From: Chloroflexota bacterium | GTDB lineage: Bacteria; Chloroflexota; Anaerolineae; UBA4142 | Length of the DNA: 5,833 nucleotides | NCBI GenBank assembly: GCA_016199405.1 | Contig: JACQGS010000172.1 | Location: forward strand, 1-5,833 | Direction of reading: 5' to 3' | Part shown: positions 5,162 to 5,833 of the stretch, in pieces | Numbering within the stretch: position 1 is the first letter of the stretch | Layout of the letters: every line of letters begins with the position of its first letter | Position numbers and translations under genes: made by a program | Notes under the pieces: generated by a model | The model's database searches: none | Seen by the model: only the letters and a program-made list of their open reading frames with translations | Told to the model about the DNA's origin: nothing

Positions 5162-5833
5162 TTTCCACACGAACGATCGGCAACTCGGAGCGCGAACGCG
5201 GTGTGTGGGTGATCGGTGCGCTTGCCGCGCTAGGCGTGGGCGCGTTCGCGGCGATGGGATCGGCGGTGTGGGTTGCTACTGCCGGAATTCTCGCGCTCTT
5301 GGCGCTCATTGCCTTGACGCTTCCGTTGCGCGGGGTCGCCTTATTGATCGCCGCGTTGATTCCATTTCAAATTTACTTCTTCGCTGGCGAATCTTCTTTC
5401 ACCTTGCGCGCCGCGCTCGTTCTGACATTCAGCGCGGCGTTACGTGTAATACCAATTGCGAATTACAAATTACTTTTCCGCGCGTGGCTTGCGCCAGCAT
5501 TCGCATTCCTCGCCGCCGCGTTGATTGCCGCGCTCGGCGCGGACTCGCGGTATTTGGCGCTACGCGGCATCTATGACTTTGCCGCGCTCTTTGCGACGGC
5601 ATTTCTTTTTAGCGCGCTGCTGATTCCCAGCGCAGAATGGTTGCGTCGTTTGTTGAATGTTCTCATCGGCGCAGGAACGGTTCAATCCGGCATCGGCATC
5701 GTTCAGCAGATCGCCGGCGCCGAGCGCGTGCTTGCGGCATTGCAGAATCCGCTCGCGCCATTCTTTTATCAGCCCAACTTGCTGATTGAAAAACTGAGCG
5801 ATCTTTCTTTTAATTGGCTGACGTTCGAGCGCG
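5158..5833 (+). CDS. O-antigen ligase/polymerase family (Wzy/WaaL-like) membrane protein, 3' partial
   Basis: The ATG at 5158 overlaps the TGA of the TPR gene as ATGA. From there the frame stays open for 225 codons to the window end. The translation starts MISTRTIGNSERERG and is strongly hydrophobic. TM segments lie at about 16-34, 37-55, 59-76, 82-98, 110-127, 138-156 and 164-185. Features of the O-antigen ligase/polymerase family include a charged Arg-containing loop followed by a helix (YLALRGIYDFAALF, about 132-145) and the amphipathic helix VQSGIGIVQQIAG (175-187). The large external loop with the expected conserved Arg/His residues lies beyond the window. A weak GGAG (5143-5146) precedes the start by 11 nt, but coupling through the overlap is the more likely mode of initiation. 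Role: joining repeat units into polymer (Wzy) or transferring polymer to an acceptor. The Wzz-like neighbour favours Wzy. Ligase versus polymerase cannot be decided from this part. Confidence 0.82.
   Translation, partial: MISTRTIGNSERERGVWVIGALAALGVGAFAAMGSAVWVATAGILALLALIALTLPLRGVALLIAALIPFQIYFFAGESSFTLRAALVLTFSAALRVIPIANYKLLFRAWLAPAFAFLAAALIAALGADSRYLALRGIYDFAALFATAFLFSALLIPSAEWLRRLLNVLIGAGTVQSGIGIVQQIAGAERVLAALQNPLAPFFYQPNLLIEKLSDLSFNWLTFER

Noticed and set aside
1..5833. Defence system, CRISPR array, prophage or insertion sequence
   Set aside because: No direct-repeat array, transposase, integrase, nuclease or phage structural gene is visible on either strand. The Hsp70-like protein alone is not evidence of a defence island.

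Overview
The window most resembles a GC-rich bacterial chromosome fragment, and I infer a member of the Chloroflexota (Anaerolineae-like). The clues are a lipoprotein with a Thr/Pro-rich linker between beta domains, an Hsp70-family protein of the non-DnaK type, and coding sequence saturated with CG/GCGC. No rRNA or other marker gene is present, so the phylum call is an inference of moderate confidence. All supported genes lie on the + strand.

Layout. (1) Bases 2-1690 are the 3' part of an Hsp70-family ATPase gene. It lacks a DnaK-type substrate-binding domain and instead ends in a beta-rich module of a kind I associate with extracellular proteins. (2) Bases 1691-1825 are intergenic, with a set of overlapping inverted repeats and a degenerate CAGAGG-type palindrome. 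(3) Bases 1826-2233 encode a small lipid-anchored class I cytochrome c with a good ribosome binding site. (4) Bases 2234-2294 hold a probable intrinsic terminator whose 3' arm overlaps the -35 element of a candidate promoter for the next genes. (5) Bases 2295-5833 are a tight run of four genes: an Ig-domain lipoprotein, a short Wzz-type chain-length protein, a membrane-anchored TPR protein, and the 5' part of an O-antigen ligase/polymerase (Wzy/WaaL-like) gene that runs off the window. The junctions are 6 nt, 11 nt and a 4-nt ATGA overlap, so they very probably form one operon.

How the genes work together. The last three genes look like the regulatory and polymerising part of a Wzx/Wzy-type surface polysaccharide system: chain-length control (Wzz), a TPR scaffold or adaptor, and a polytopic polymerase or ligase. 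The lipoprotein at the head of the run may be a surface partner of that machinery. The cytochrome c appears to be a separate single-gene unit for electron transfer at the outer face of the membrane. The Hsp70-like gene belongs to a preceding unit whose beginning lies outside the window. No mobile element, CRISPR array, tRNA or rRNA was seen, and there is no gene-free stretch above about 135 bases.
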